64,000 nt of DNA from Achromobacter sp. Bel (GTDB lineage Bacteria; Pseudomonadota; Gammaproteobacteria; Burkholderiales; Burkholderiaceae_B), in the NCBI RefSeq assembly GCF_012928505.1, contig NZ_JABBJN010000015.1, positions 1 through 64,000 on the forward strand, read 5' to 3'. The notes beneath the pieces were generated by a model. The model was not told where the DNA came from. It saw only the letters and a list, made by a program, of their open reading frames with translations, and searched no databases. Shown here piece after piece: positions 25,916 through 34,370 of this stretch. The stretch's first letter is position 1, and every line of letters begins with the position of its first letter. Position numbers and translations under genes: made by a program.

Positions 25916-28378
25916 TCAATTTCCCGATGGCCGCAGCGTCAGCGTATCCGCGCGCTCGCTGTCCACCTTGGCCCGGCTGAACGCCATGGGGAAGTATTTC
26001 CCCGTGGACCAGTCCTTGAGCAGGTCCTGGTAATGCGGACTGCGGGGATCCGCGGATTGCCCCGGCATGTTCTGGACGCGCGAGTTGTCCCAGTCCGCCA
26101 CATCGATCACCTGGCGGTACGACGACCCGCTGATCTGGCGGAAATCGCTCTTGCGGAACGTGGCGCGATGCACCGTGTCGTTGTCGCCGCCCACCGGATA
26201 GCGCGGCGTGCCGTAGGCACGGGCGGTCTCAGGCGGCAGCAGGCTCGCCAGGCTGTGCTCGAACTGGATGTGATGCAGCTTGCCCCACTGCCATTGGGTC
26301 GAATCCGGCCCCAGCTTGGCGCGCAGCTTCTGTACGCCGTCGGCCAGCGCCTGCAGCAGCAGCGCGTCCCGGCCCTGGTCCGGCCGGGGGCCGAATGCGG
26401 CGTCGGGGGTCGCCAGTTTTTCAAGCGTCTTGCGGGTAGACAGTTCGCCGAAGGCCGCGCGTCCGTTCGCCGGCACGTAGAGATCCGTCACGCGCTTGAC
26501 GACTTCGGGCAGCCAGAAGGCGTAGACCGAGGCGGCCCGCGACTCGGTGTCCATGCGGGAGTCCCAGTCTTTCAGCAGGCCCAAGGCGTCGTTCAAGGCC
26601 GGATCGGCGGCGTTCAGCGACTTGGCGTAGCCCGTCAACGTGCGTGCCGGGATCGAGAGGTTGTCGTACTGCAAATCCTGGGATTGCTGCACCGTCAGCC
26701 CTTTGCCTTCGGCCAGCACTTCCCGGATGCGCTGGACGCGGTAGGGTTCGGCCCAGGTGCGCGCCGACATGTCCTTGTACGCGAAGTCAGCCGGCAGGTT
26801 GTACTCGTTGGCCGTTGCCACGTAGCCTTCCGGCGGGTTGTAGGCGCGGGGTAGCGCGCTGCCCGGCAGGATGCCGCGCCATTCAAAATCGCCATTGCCG
26901 GGCACGGGCAACAGGCCCGACCAGTCGCCGCGAGGACGGATCGGCGCGATGCTGCCGCCGAACCAGCCGATATTGCCGTCCACGTCGGCATACACCATGT
27001 TCTCGCTGGGCGTGTAGTGCTTTTCCATGCCAGCGACGAACTCGTTCCAGTTCTGCGCCTGGTTCAGGCGCAAGCTGGCCAGGTAGGCCGCCGTGCCGGG
27101 ATACTCCAGGTAGGCAGCGCGCAAGGCGTAGGCTTTGCGGCGAACCCGGTCTTCGTGGATGACCGGACCGTGGCGCGTGAACTTCAAGTTGCGCACGGCG
27201 GGCGCCGCGCCGCGCACGGGGATGGATTCGTCGACCTGGCGCATTTTCTCCCAGCGGCCCTGGTAGCGGTATTCGTCGGGGTTGACCGGGTTGGTGTCAT
27301 AGACGTAGAGATCCTCTTCGTCGCCGAACGCGAAGATCGTGAGCCCGAACGCGATGCGGTCGTTGTGGCCCATGGAGACGCCCGGCAACGCGGGTTCTCC
27401 GGCGCCGATCACGTTCCAGCCCGGCGCGTTCAGGTGCACCATGTAGCGCAACGACGGCATGGTGATGGACCGGTGCGGGTCGCCCGCCAGGATGGGTTTG
27501 CCGGTAGCGGTGTGTTGGCCGCCAAGCGTCCAGTTATTGCTTTCATACCGGGTCGCCAGTGGATCGAAATTCGGATCCAGCGACGCCAGCCTGCCTTCGG
27601 ATAATGCGCTGGCGAGCGTTGCGCGCTGATCGGCGGCAAGCGGGCTGCGCGGGAAGTCGTCCGCGACGAACTTCTGGCCATTGCGCGCCAAGGCGTAATT
27701 GGCGAGGATGGTCTTGTCGATCTGGCGCACGTCCAGCCCTGCGGGCACCTGCAAGGCCAAAGGCGGCTCGAACGTGCTTAACCCCTGCACGTTGTTCAAT
27801 CCCAAGGCAGCGACCTGCTGCGCCATCTTTACCTCTTCATTGAGGTTGCGCGTCAGTGCGTAGATGCGGATCAGCGAGGTTTCCGGGCTCCAGTAACCTG
27901 GCTCGGTACCGGTCAATTTGAACTCCGGCGGCAATTGCTCGGGGTTGGCTTTGACCCAATTCACATACGCGTTGATGCCGTTGGCAAACGCCGTCAGGAT
28001 GGCGCGGCCTTCGGGGTGGTAACTGGCGAATTCGGCCTGCATGTCGCCGCGGAAGAGGAACAGGCGCGCGGCGCGGTCCTGTTCGATGAAACGCGGGCCG
28101 AATTGCTCGGCCATCTTGCCTTCGCCCTGGCGGCGCCACAGGTCCAGCTGCCACAAGCGGTCGCGCGCGGCGCTAAAGCCCTGGGCGAAGAACAGGTCCG
28201 CCTGATTCTGCGCGTAGATGTGCGATACGCCGTGCTTGTCCCGGACGATCTCCACGGGCTGGGACAAGCCCGCCATATCGATCGTGTCCTTCTTGCCGCC
28301 GGGTGCGGCGCAGCCCGCCACGACGACGATCAGCCCACTCGCCAGCAATGCGGCGATCCTGCGATAAAGAATACGCAT
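25916..28378 (-). CDS. Penicillin acylase family lipoprotein (Ntn hydrolase)
   Basis: Protein of 820 residues of the penicillin/AHL/aculeacin acylase family, which cleaves amide-linked acyl groups. The precursor should self-cleave before Ser280 in RYESNNWTLGG, giving an alpha chain (to 279) and a beta chain starting SNNW. Other conserved parts: HGVSHIYAQNQADLFFAQGFSAARDRL and DPHRSITMPS. ATG 28378 has GGAGGAG just upstream. The start MRILYRRIAALLASGLIVVVAGC gives a lipobox with Cys at residue 23, unusual since many homologues have ordinary signal peptides; it may be anchored to a membrane. Substrate unknown (acyl-homoserine lactones are one option). Confidence 0.9.
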   Translation of the reverse strand: MRILYRRIAALLASGLIVVVAGCAAPGGKKDTIDMAGLSQPVEIVRDKHGVSHIYAQNQADLFFAQGFSAARDRLWQLDLWRRQGEGKMAEQFGPRFIEQDRAARLFLFRGDMQAEFASYHPEGRAILTAFANGINAYVNWVKANPEQLPPEFKLTGTEPGYWSPETSLIRIYALTRNLNEEVKMAQQVAALGLNNVQGLSTFEPPLALQVPAGLDVRQIDKTILANYALARNGQKFVADDFPRSPLAADQRATLASALSEGRLASLDPNFDPLATRYESNNWTLGGQHTATGKPILAGDPHRSITMPSLRYMVHLNAPGWNVIGAGEPALPGVSMGHNDRIAFGLTIFAFGDEEDLYVYDTNPVNPDEYRYQGRWEKMRQVDESIPVRGAAPAVRNLKFTRHGPVIHEDRVRRKAYALRAAYLEYPGTAAYLASLRLNQAQNWNEFVAGMEKHYTPSENMVYADVDGNIGWFGGSIAPIRPRGDWSGLLPVPGNGDFEWRGILPGSALPRAYNPPEGYVATANEYNLPADFAYKDMSARTWAEPYRVQRIREVLAEGKGLTVQQSQDLQYDNLSIPARTLTGYAKSLNAADPALNDALGLLKDWDSRMDTESRAASVYAFWLPEVVKRVTDLYVPANGRAAFGELSTRKTLEKLATPDAAFGPRPDQGRDALLLQALADGVQKLRAKLGPDSTQWQWGKLHHIQFEHSLASLLPPETARAYGTPRYPVGGDNDTVHRATFRKSDFRQISGSSYRQVIDVADWDNSRVQNMPGQSADPRSPHYQDLLKDWSTGKYFPMAFSRAKVDSERADTLTLRPSGN

Positions 28379-28493
28379 GGCTCCTCCTCCGGTTTTATTG
28401 CTTTTGTATATGCCTGCAGGTCCCGGAGCGTCGAGCCGCCGGATGACTCCGCAAGCCAGCAATACAACTAAATCAGGAGAGGCGGGAGCGGTG

Positions 28494-28508
28494 TTTCATT
28501 TGATGAAA
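28494..28508. promoter_or_regulatory. Inverted repeat in the region upstream of the acylase gene
   Basis: TTTCAT and ATGAAA flank TTG as a perfect 6-3-6 repeat about 115 bases upstream of the acylase start. The stretch 28379-28686 has no gene; apart from this repeat and AT-rich bits that could hold a promoter, I see nothing in it. Confidence 0.35.
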
Positions 28509-28686
28509 TTTGAGTGGGCATGTAACGAAAAAATAGTTCGAGTAGGCCCCTCGCGGACGGCGCCAGCGGGCTTCGGAGCGGCTGCTGCGCCCGTCAAGGC
28601 CGCCGCTGAAGCCGGCCGGCGATCTTGCAGTCTGATACTTTTGTCAGAATGATGCGGAAACGCCGGAGCCGTCGCTTTTCAATCGC

Positions 28687-29322
28687 TCAGGCCAACAATG
28701 CCAACGCCTCGGCCAGCGTAAGCACCGTCGTGCGCGATTCGAATGCTGTCGCAAAAAGACGTTCGTGCACGACCGCATCGGGGTCATAGCAGCAATCCTT
28801 GACGGTCAGCAGACGAAAGTCGGCGTCGCTTGCGTACGCCACCGATGACAGGACGACGCCGGTCGAGGCGATGCCCACCATCATCAGCGTATCGATGCCC
28901 TGCGCCGACAGCCGCACCTGCAGGTCGGTGCCGTAGAACACGCTGGCACGATGCGCAACGAAGAGCGGTTCGCTGGCCTGCCTACCAAGCGCCGGCGAAA
29001 GCTGATCGTCGACAAATAGCCCCAACTGCCTGATCCCTTGCCCGTTCTTGTTCAACGGGCTGACCTCGGGATAGCCTGGGCTGAACCGGATGTTGGCGAA
29101 ATAGACGTTGACGCCTGCGCGCCGGGCCGCATCGCACAGGCGGCGCGTGTTGGACACCAGGGCAGGGGCGACCGACGGGAAGAGTTCCAGGATGTCGGTC
29201 TGGTAATGCATGACCAGTAGCGCGGTCCGCGCTGGCGCGATCGGCGGGACGCTTGCGCCTGCTTTCGCAGCGACACTTCCTGTGTCCGGCAGAGGCGCCG
29301 GACCTTGCTTTCCAGGTTCCAT
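28687..29322 (-). CDS. Isochorismatase-fold protein lacking the catalytic triad
   Basis: Protein of 211 residues with the isochorismatase/cysteine-hydrolase fold. In active cysteine hydrolases an Asp near the start, a Lys in the middle and a Cys later form the triad. Here the first position reads LLVMHYQTDIL (His39 in place of Asp), the middle reads FVAHRASVFYGTDL (no Lys at the usual place), and the nucleophile region reads ASTGVVLSS (Val157 in place of Cys). It keeps surrounding fold motifs such as TDLQVRL and FESRTTVLTLAEAL. A conventional hydrolase reaction is therefore unlikely; it may bind ligand or use another mechanism. Confidence 0.85.
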   Translation of the reverse strand: MEPGKQGPAPLPDTGSVAAKAGASVPPIAPARTALLVMHYQTDILELFPSVAPALVSNTRRLCDAARRAGVNVYFANIRFSPGYPEVSPLNKNGQGIRQLGLFVDDQLSPALGRQASEPLFVAHRASVFYGTDLQVRLSAQGIDTLMMVGIASTGVVLSSVAYASDADFRLLTVKDCCYDPDAVVHERLFATAFESRTTVLTLAEALALLA

Positions 29323-29370
29323 GGATGGCGGATTCGGCGGTGAGAATGACGAATGAATCTACCACGTCCG

Positions 29371-29497
29371 TCATTGCATGAGCTGCGGCGGCGCGTCGTC
29401 GGTCCGGCAGAACGTGATCTGGAAACTGCCCGGCAGCTCGAACGCCACACGGCGGTCTTCCTGCCGGGGCAACGGCCGGTCGTTGAGCGCGGGGGGC
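29371..29497 (-). pseudogene. Possible gene remnant (coding-like fragment)
   Basis: Between a TAG at 29500 and a TGA at 29371 the minus strand reads about 42 codons ending VAFELPGSFQITFC... and ...PQLMQ, with a residue mix like a real protein C-terminus. Possible TTG or GTG starts exist but no ribosome site. It may be the tail of a decayed gene between the isochorismatase-like gene and the next gene. Chance composition in GC-rich DNA is the alternative. Confidence 0.3.
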
Positions 29498-29600
29498 TAC
29501 CGGTTCTGAAATAAACTGCATGGCAAGACGGATTGCGCGGGCTGACGCCGGCGGTTCCCGAATTGCACGGACTTCTCGCCAACCTTCGCCGCCGCTTCCC

Positions 29601-30650
29601 ATGCCCCTCAACGACCTTGCCACTGCGCTTTCCGCCCCGATCCTGACGCCGGACGATCTGGATACGCTGGAGGCGTTCTTCAACCGTCCCGAAGTCCGCG
29701 CGTTCTACACGCATGCGCAAGACCCGGCCCATACCGCTGCCTGCCTTCAGGCCTCTGCCGATCTGCTTGCCCGGCTGCATCCCAATCGCGCCTCGGCCCT
29801 GGCGTTGATGTGCGGCTCGCTGGTTGAAGACGATGCGGATCCCGCCATCCTGTTCCCGACGCTTCAATCGCTGTTGCGCCAATGGCTGCAGACCCTGCGC
29901 CCCTATTGCGCGCTGGAAGTCGAGGACGACGACGAGGAAGTCGAAGAGGCCGACCGCCAGGCCTGGGTTGATGCACAAGCGAAATTGGCCGAGGTGCCGG
30001 AAGACCGGCGCTGGGAGGTCGAGGCCCTGCATCAGGCCGTGGACGTGCTGGTCTTGCCCATGATGACGATGCTGATGCGAGATCAAGGCAACCATCAGGC
30101 GTTCGTCGACGACGCCGGGTTGATGGCCTTGCTGCACCCGATGGCCACGAACAACGACAGCTTGCCGTTCGAGCAGCTGCATTATCTGTGGATGGCGGCG
30201 CAAGTCAGCTACGAGGACGAACTGGTCGTGGTGCTGCCCGCTTCTCGATCGGGCTTCGTGGCGCGGGCTCATGCCATCAACAACACCTTCCATGCCTTCA
30301 CGCTGCTGCAGATCCTCATCGGCGAACATGCCCAGGCACTGGGCGTCAAACGCGAGATCGCGCCGCGGCAGCCCGAGATGGAGCGCGACACGGCCGACTT
30401 CCAATGGCTGCAGGTCGGCGCCTATGCCGGGGGCGAACTGGTTCAGCCGATGCTGTGGGCCTGGGGCGAAGCTGCGTTGCGCCACAACATGGGCAAGCAC
30501 GGCAAGCGGGTGCTGGTAGCGCTTGAGACGGAGGAGGGCGCCCAACGCAATTGGTCGGGTTTCAACGGCATCATCCACGATGCGCAGCAACCTTCGATCG
30601 TCTTCACGCGCTATCTGACGACCGAGGAGGTCGCGTCTTACCTGGCTTGA
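29601..30650 (+). CDS. Hypothetical protein, unknown family
   Basis: Predicted cytoplasmic protein of 349 residues. ATG 29601 begins MPLNDLATALSAPILTPDDLD and is preferred because the peptide from the in-frame ATG at 29520 is Arg/Ser-rich; neither start has a good ribosome site. A strongly acidic stretch lies near residues 105-120 (VEDDDEEVEEADRQ). The remainder is predicted mostly helical. No membrane segment, signal peptide or catalytic motif is visible. It converges on the deiminase-like gene with a 6-base gap. I do not recognise the family. Confidence 0.75.
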   Translation: MPLNDLATALSAPILTPDDLDTLEAFFNRPEVRAFYTHAQDPAHTAACLQASADLLARLHPNRASALALMCGSLVEDDADPAILFPTLQSLLRQWLQTLRPYCALEVEDDDEEVEEADRQAWVDAQAKLAEVPEDRRWEVEALHQAVDVLVLPMMTMLMRDQGNHQAFVDDAGLMALLHPMATNNDSLPFEQLHYLWMAAQVSYEDELVVVLPASRSGFVARAHAINNTFHAFTLLQILIGEHAQALGVKREIAPRQPEMERDTADFQWLQVGAYAGGELVQPMLWAWGEAALRHNMGKHGKRVLVALETEEGAQRNWSGFNGIIHDAQQPSIVFTRYLTTEEVASYLA

Positions 30651-30656
30651 CCGGTC

Positions 30657-31781
30657 TCAGGCGGCAGGCAGCTGGTTCGTCACGCAATGGATGCCGCCTC
30701 CCCCCGAGGCGATGGCATCGATATCGATCTGCACCACTTTGCGGCCGGGATAGAGCCGGGTCAGCAAATCATGCGCCTTCCGGTCCGCAGCCTGATCGCC
30801 GAATTCCGGCGCAAGGACAGCGCCGTTGATGACGAAATAGTTGATGTAGCCGGCCGCGAAGTCGTCATTGCCGTCCAGGAACCGGCTGCGCCGAGGGTGC
30901 TGCGGCGGGCTCATGGTGTGGATTTCCAGCGCATTGCCGTCCGCATCGGTCGCACGGCGCAAGATGTCCAGATGCTTGCGGGTCAGGGCGTAGTCGTATG
31001 AGTCCGGATCCATGTCCAGATTGGCGACCACCACGCCGGGCCGCGCGAAGCGCGCGTAGAAGTCCACATGCGCGTCGGTGATGTCGCGGCCTCTGATGCC
31101 GGGCAGCCAGATGATCTTGCGCAGGCCCAGGCAGCGCTTCAGTTCGTCTTCGACCTCAGCCTTGGTCCATTCGGGATTGCGGTTGGGATTGATCCAGCTG
31201 CTTTCCGTCATGATGCCGGTGCCGCGGCCGTCGACCTCGATGCCGCCGCCTTCGCCGATCAGGTCGCTTTGCACGTATTCGGCGTCGGCCAGCTCCACCG
31301 TTTCGGCGGCGATGGTGGCGTCGAAAGCATGGCGTTGCTTTCCGCCCCAGCCGTTGAAATTGAAGTCCACCCCAGCGACGCCGCCCTGTCCGTTCAGCAG
31401 GAAGTTCGCGCCGATGTCGCGCATCCAGATGTCGTCCAGGCGGGTTTCCACGTACGTGACATTGGCTGCGCCGCAATGGCGCTGGGCTTGCCGCAGTTCC
31501 CCCGCGCGGCAGAACACGGTGACGGGCTGATAGTCGGCGATGGCGCGGGCGATGCGACCCAGTGCCGCCTGGACATCGGTGGTGAAGTCATCCCAGATGG
31601 CGTCCTGGGCGCCGAACGCGATGAAGGCGCGCGCTTGAGCCGCGCCTTCATCGGGCATGTGCCAGCCGGGTGCGGGCCCGGCCTGGGCGGAGGGCGCCAG
31701 CAGGCCCAGACCGAGCGCGCCGGCGGCACGAGCGCCGAAAAGCAGAGAGGCTTGTTGGATGAGTTGACGACGGGACGGCAC
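30657..31781 (-). CDS. Tat-exported agmatine deiminase family enzyme
   Basis: Protein of 374 residues in the agmatine deiminase/peptidylarginine deiminase-like guanidino-group fold. Catalytic elements seen: DDIWMRDIGANFLLN, EGGGIEVDGRGTGIMTESSW, TDAHVDFYARF and C-terminal GGGGIHCVTNQLP with nucleophile Cys366. The start is taken as GTG 31781 because AGGAG lies 7 bases upstream and the resulting N-terminus (PSRRQLIQQASLLF...APSAQA) is a twin-arginine signal peptide. An ATG at 31847 lacks a ribosome site. An exported enzyme could deiminate extracellular agmatine or similar guanidines. A LysR gene is divergent and may control it. Confidence 0.88.
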   Translation of the reverse strand: MPSRRQLIQQASLLFGARAAGALGLGLLAPSAQAGPAPGWHMPDEGAAQARAFIAFGAQDAIWDDFTTDVQAALGRIARAIADYQPVTVFCRAGELRQAQRHCGAANVTYVETRLDDIWMRDIGANFLLNGQGGVAGVDFNFNGWGGKQRHAFDATIAAETVELADAEYVQSDLIGEGGGIEVDGRGTGIMTESSWINPNRNPEWTKAEVEDELKRCLGLRKIIWLPGIRGRDITDAHVDFYARFARPGVVVANLDMDPDSYDYALTRKHLDILRRATDADGNALEIHTMSPPQHPRRSRFLDGNDDFAAGYINYFVINGAVLAPEFGDQAADRKAHDLLTRLYPGRKVVQIDIDAIASGGGGIHCVTNQLPAA

Positions 31782-31930
31782 AGCGATCTCCTGGCATTCG
31801 AACGAGATTGATAAATAATGGTTGTGTATATAGAAAGGCGTGCGCACCCCTTGAAATCAGTGTATTGCTGTATAAAAGCCTCGGACAAGCGATATATTCA
31901 GTGGAATTATGATTAGAAAAACTTATCAAT

Positions 31931-32794
31931 ATGCTTAAGCACTGGCCGCCATTGAACATGCTGCGTGGCTTCGAGGCGGCCGCCCGTCTGGGCAGCTTCC
32001 ACAAGGCCGCCGATGAACTGAACCTGACGCAGTCGGCGATCAGCCAGCAGGTCCGAGGCCTGGAGGACCTGTTGGGACAACCCTTGTTTTTCCGTCAGGG
32101 GCGCGCGGTGTCATTGACCGACGCGGGCTGGGACCTGCTTGCGACCACGCAGACCATGTTGCAGCAGTTGGCCGCTGGCATCCGCAGGCTGGATCAATAC
32201 CGCAAGCCCGACCAATTGATTGTGAACACGACACCGGCGTTTTCGCGTCACTGGTTGCTGCCGAGGTTGAAGGCGTTCCGCGAGCGGCATCCTCAGGCGG
32301 ACCTGTGGCTCTACACCAGCGATGCCGCGCCGGATATGGCCAAGCAGACAGTGGACGTGGCGATTCGCGATGATCTCGGTCCGCAGGCGGATTGCGCGTT
32401 CCGGGTGCTGGTTGAAGACCGCCTGTATCCGGCGTGCCACGCAAGCCTGCTGGCACGTAGCGCTGGCGCGCCCGCCACGCTGCATGGCGAGCGTGAGATG
32501 GACTGGAGCCATTGGGAGACGCAGGGCGGGGCCGATGTGGGCCAGCGCGAGCAGGGCATGAATTTTTCGGATCCCGGCCAGTTGCTGGATGCTGCCCGGG
32601 AGGGCTTGGGCATGGCGCTGGTCAGCGGTCTGCTGGCCGAGCGCTCACGCCGCGACGGCTCGCTTGCGGCGCTAACGGCGCAGACGGTGCCAGGGCCGAA
32701 ATGGTCCTGGCTGGTCCATCGTGACAGCCAGGACGATCCCCTGACGCGCGCATTTTGCGAGTGGGTGGCCCAGGAGTTGGAGACTTCGCCCTAG
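31931..32794 (+). CDS. LysR family regulator (GcvA-like)
   Basis: Regulator of 287 residues. The helix-turn-helix lies at about 20-55 (GSFHKAADELNLTQSAISQQVRGLEDLLGQPLF), followed by the effector domain. The opening LPPLNMLRGFEAAARL-like start resembles the GcvA subgroup, which often senses amino acids or related small molecules. It is divergent from the Tat deiminase gene with an AT-rich 149-base region between, the classic arrangement of a LysR protein and its target. Confidence 0.93.
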   Translation: MLKHWPPLNMLRGFEAAARLGSFHKAADELNLTQSAISQQVRGLEDLLGQPLFFRQGRAVSLTDAGWDLLATTQTMLQQLAAGIRRLDQYRKPDQLIVNTTPAFSRHWLLPRLKAFRERHPQADLWLYTSDAAPDMAKQTVDVAIRDDLGPQADCAFRVLVEDRLYPACHASLLARSAGAPATLHGEREMDWSHWETQGGADVGQREQGMNFSDPGQLLDAAREGLGMALVSGLLAERSRRDGSLAALTAQTVPGPKWSWLVHRDSQDDPLTRAFCEWVAQELETSP

Positions 32795-32888
32795 TGGCCG
32801 ATGCGCAGGCGGGGCCGTCGCGCCACGTCGGCAGGCCGTATGTCTGCGCCAGCATCAAGCCATGGTCGCTTTGCTATTGCGCACGCGC

Positions 32889-33209
32889 TTACCACTTGCC
32901 CTGATTCTGCGGCTGTGGCGGCATTGACGAGGTGCCCGGCCTGACCGTGTCTACGTACTTCCGGTAGCTGGCAATGTACTCCGGGCTGTTGATGTCCGGG
33001 GTGTTGTCGCTGTTCCAGTTTCTTTCCACGCCCGAGTTCTTCCAGGCGGCCAAGTCGCGCATGACGTCATCGCGGCTGAGGGCGATATTGGGTTCCGGCG
33101 CGGCGGTGGTGGGCGCGGCGGCCTGTTGCGCGACGGCGGGGCCGGACAGCGCGGCGCAGGCCGCCAGCGCGATGGGCGCGAAGGCGCGGAACGAGAGGGC
33201 AGTCTTCAT
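32889..33209 (-). CDS. Small secreted DUF4148-like protein
   Basis: Protein of 106 residues with a Sec signal peptide (cleavage after AVAQ near residue 28). The mature part contains ALSRDDVMRDLAAWKNSGVERN, which resembles the DUF4148 pattern common in Burkholderiales periplasmic proteins of unknown role. ATG 33209 has AAGGAG 6 bases upstream. A perfect 16-bp palindrome lies 156 bases upstream. Confidence 0.75.
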   Translation of the reverse strand: MKTALSFRAFAPIALAACAALSGPAVAQQAAAPTTAAPEPNIALSRDDVMRDLAAWKNSGVERNWNSDNTPDINSPEYIASYRKYVDTVRPGTSSMPPQPQNQGKW

Positions 33210-33364
33210 GAAATGCTCCTTGACGACAGTGATCGCGGCGTTGGATCCCGGTGTCCGCGCGGGCCCGCGGAAGTGCGGGCTTGAGCGAGGGCAGCCGCGT
33301 GACCGGAGGGTCCCTCCTCCCTTGGCTTCGCGTTCATGGTAGGGCCGCATGGGGGGGCGCCGCA

Positions 33365-33380
33365 TACTCAATATTGAGTA
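33365..33380. promoter_or_regulatory. Perfect 16-bp palindrome TACTCAATATTGAGTA
   Basis: The sequence is a full inverted repeat with no spacer and is AT-rich inside a GC-rich flank. It sits upstream of the DUF4148-like gene (starts at 33209 on the minus strand) and just after the end of the LuxR-type gene. It is a good candidate operator, possibly for the LuxR protein, though it does not fit a quorum-sensing lux box by length. Confidence 0.55.
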
Positions 33381-33465
33381 CGCCGATGGGGCTGCGCAGT
33401 GGGAAGGCGGGCCGAGGGCTGGGCAAGGGGCCGGGCGCGGCGCTGTCGTGGGTGGGCCTGCCGGC

Positions 33466-34194
33466 CTACAGCAGGGATGCCAGCCGGACCAGTTCGGACT
33501 GGCGGTGGCATTCCATCTTGCTGAGCAGCGACGCCACTTGCTTGCGCACGGTGAGCACCGACGCGCCGCGCAAGGTGGCCACTTCTTCCACGCTATGGCC
33601 GGCGGCCAGGCCGGCCAGCACGGCGGCTTCGGCGGGGGTGATGGCGAACACGGATTTCAGCTTGGCCACGTCGGGCATGGCGAAGGCGCTTTTGCGGCGC
33701 ATGCGCAGCAGCATCATGGGCCCGCGGATCTGGCCAAGCGCGGCGGGGGCGGCGCTGATGTCGATCCAGAAGACCTCGCCCCAACTGGCCGTCGTCGCCA
33801 GCGAACGCATCTGCCTGTCGCGAGAGACGGCGGCGCAATAGGCCTCGAACAAGCGCTGCATCTTGGCATTGGCGTGGCGCAACCTGCCGTCGCGCACCGC
33901 CCAGCCGTGGCCGTCGTCCAGGTAGCGCATCGCCAATGCCGACATCTTGTCGACCGCGGATTCCTTGCCAATCAGCAGCACCGCTTCGCCGAAACCGGAA
34001 AAGGCGCTGTCGATGGATTGCCAGCCGGCCGACAAGGCCTGTTGGCGCAAGACGCGTCTGCTGTGCCGCGCGATGCCGCCGGCATCGGCCAACGCGTGCG
34101 TGGTGCGCAGGATGTCTTGCCACGGCGGGCTGGAATCGGCCAGGGCGGGTGCGGCACCGATGGGGGGGCGTACGGCAATCTGAGGTTCGGCCAT
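33466..34194 (-). CDS. LuxR family transcriptional regulator
   Basis: Regulator of 242 residues. The C-terminal winged/LuxR-type helix-turn-helix (about 180-238) reads ITPAEAAVLAGLAAGHSVEEVA then LTVRKQVASLLSKM. The N-terminal part is not a recognisable receiver or autoinducer domain and may be a PAS-like sensor. ATG 34194 has GGAGGC 6 bases upstream; an upstream in-frame ATG at 34218 is weaker. No adjacent sensor kinase or autoinducer synthase is seen, so the signal is unknown. Confidence 0.88.
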   Translation of the reverse strand: MAEPQIAVRPPIGAAPALADSSPPWQDILRTTHALADAGGIARHSRRVLRQQALSAGWQSIDSAFSGFGEAVLLIGKESAVDKMSALAMRYLDDGHGWAVRDGRLRHANAKMQRLFEAYCAAVSRDRQMRSLATTASWGEVFWIDISAAPAALGQIRGPMMLLRMRRKSAFAMPDVAKLKSVFAITPAEAAVLAGLAAGHSVEEVATLRGASVLTVRKQVASLLSKMECHRQSELVRLASLL

Positions 34195-34370
34195 GATGTG
34201 CCTCCAACGCTGGTTCAAACGTAAGCGCGGCTACGTGTCGCAGGTGGTGGGTGGGGCCCAGGGGGAAATTATGCGCGTGAATGGGCGATCAAGGAGGAAT
34301 CTCCGGCCATCGGACGCAAGGAAAACGGGATATCGGCGCGTCATGGGGCAGCCGTACCGGGGCATTTGCT

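Noticed and set aside
28982-30590. Long minus-strand open frames over the 29601 hypothetical gene
   Set aside because: Residue mix of an antisense frame; the plus frame has the coding-like composition. The hypothetical gene itself remains unassigned.
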